Positions 62,957 to 64,000 of a stretch of 64,000 nucleotides of DNA are shown piece after piece (position 1 is the first letter of the stretch; every line of letters begins with the position of its first letter). The notes beneath the pieces are model-generated. The model saw only the letters and a program-made list of their open reading frames with translations. It made no database searches and was not told the origin of the DNA. A program made the position numbers and the translations under genes. Origin of the DNA: Protula sp. h YS-2021 (lineage: Eukaryota; Annelida; Polychaeta; Sabellida; Serpulidae); contig OX457026.1 of NCBI GenBank assembly GCA_949752745.1, positions 34,959,911 to 35,023,910 of the forward strand, given 5' to 3'.

Positions 62957-64000
62957 CGAGAGAGTTTGCTGCTATATATAAATCACCCCTTTTCACGCTT
63001 TATTTATCAATTGCAGCATGCAGCTCAGGGAACAGCAACATCAAGTTCTTTCAGCGACCAAAATCCTTGCCCACTTCCGCCTCTCGTCTCCCTCTAATCC
63101 GTTCAATATGTAATGCCAACCTCCACCACCCCCCTCGCCCCCCTCCCACACACACAGACTGGTATCCCATCTTAATGTATAAGTTGCAGCCTTACCCGTC
63201 TCCTTCCCCATCTTACTCCTTTTTCACCTTAAGTGCTTCCGCTTCGCGTTATTTATATCTTTATGTATTGTTCAACCGAGAACGGAAGCGACGGAACATA
63301 CAGTTTACCTGGAACGTTCACACTTTTATTCGAATTTAATTGACCGTATTTTGCCTGAGTCTGTGCTGGAGACGCGAATAAGTTATGCGGACATCGTAGA
63401 TGGATGGAAGCAGCCAAGTTTAAAAAAGGCTTTCACTGCCGTGCATATGTTGCTCTTCTTAGACACTATGAATCCAAGATTTGACTGCATTTATAAAAAA
63501 AAAACAGAGGTGACTTACCTTACATTATGAAGGCATCCAAAGAAATAGCTGAAATGCCAAAGGTCCTTGACAGTTTCGGGGTGGGCACGGGTAGCTAACT
63601 CATCTTATAAAAACTACTCAGACCTTAAATCACACGCTTGATTTACAGTGATTGATCATAGCTCCTTCCAAACACTGCTCATGGTAAAAGGTAAGGAGTA
63701 AGTCGGCAAGGCTGCCCAATGTCGCAGTTGCCCTTTATTCTTGTGTTTTGCCAATGACAAAAGAAAAGTCACGTTAAGGTATACTTGTTATTTTTCCTCT
63801 ACAGTGGCACAAATGCCAAGGCTGCACACTAAAATTTACAAAGACAAAAGAACAGAAGTTTTTTTCTTGGTAAAATGTTTTACATCAGACAAGCTCCAAG
63901 AGACTGCCTCCCACCTCCCCGATATGTTTTCACAAAAAACGAGCTTTACCCTCCACCCACTCCCCCCCCCCCACCCCGCGCCTCAATTTGATATCCGTAT
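62957..64000. other. No gene recognised
   Basis: Contains C-rich stretches (about 63120-63150 and 63962-63972). No protein family seen. Confidence 0.4.

Overview
The window is nuclear DNA of a metazoan, most likely a marine invertebrate (mollusc, annelid, cnidarian or similar; the phylum cannot be fixed from sequence alone). It is AT-rich and shows GT-AG introns, spliced multi-exon genes, Pol III tRNA genes with an intron, tRNA-derived SINE-like sequences, DIRS-type, MULE-type, Helitron-like and MITE-like mobile DNA, and many micro- and minisatellites. No bacterial operon structure is present.

Layout: 1-4772 is a 13-exon plus-strand gene (5' end outside the window) encoding a large DDE/RNase H-fold transposase-like protein, with a one-base frameshift in a G-run just before the proposed catalytic Glu. 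A 385-bp TTAA-flanked MITE follows (5211-5595). From 6.4 to 13.8 kb there is a direct-repeat array of a 2.13-kb unit, each unit led by a tRNA-Lys(TTT) gene with an 18-nt intron; two tRNA copies look intact, one has a damaged acceptor arm and one is cut to 13 bp. From 14.4 to 16.1 kb lies a degenerate 120-170 bp tandem repeat, then a decayed DIRS-like tyrosine-recombinase retrotransposon (about 16.1-19.6 kb plus a 3' region), then a 551-bp tandem duplication with internal inverted repeats. 

From 21.8 to 31 kb the DNA is mostly non-coding with satellites and MITEs. 31577-35583 holds the second convincing gene: a spliced ankyrin-repeat protein whose main exon carries 27 ankyrin repeats in a regular 33-37-37 residue pattern (107-residue super-repeat). 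From 36 to 64 kb the window is repeat-rich and gene-poor: a 30-bp minisatellite (41.1-41.8 kb), a 21-bp minisatellite (48 kb), a 1096-bp TIR element flanked by TTA (49937-51032) carrying a cysteine-rich CXC-like ORF, a satellite of about 150 bp with many TCAAGGTCA motifs (shared between 29 kb, 37 kb and 53 kb), and an 819-bp MULE-type element (61272-62090) with a perfect 9-bp target-site duplication and a transposase C-terminal exon inside.

The clearest unexpected signals are the compact MULE with its target-site duplication, a family of at least five Helitron-like 3' ends (hairpin followed by CGGTCTAG|T) scattered over the window, the intron-bearing tRNA-Lys repeat array, the ankyrin super-repeat, and the nearly intact captured-transposase gene. 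Apart from the two spliced genes and the tRNAs, almost everything recognisable is mobile or repetitive DNA.
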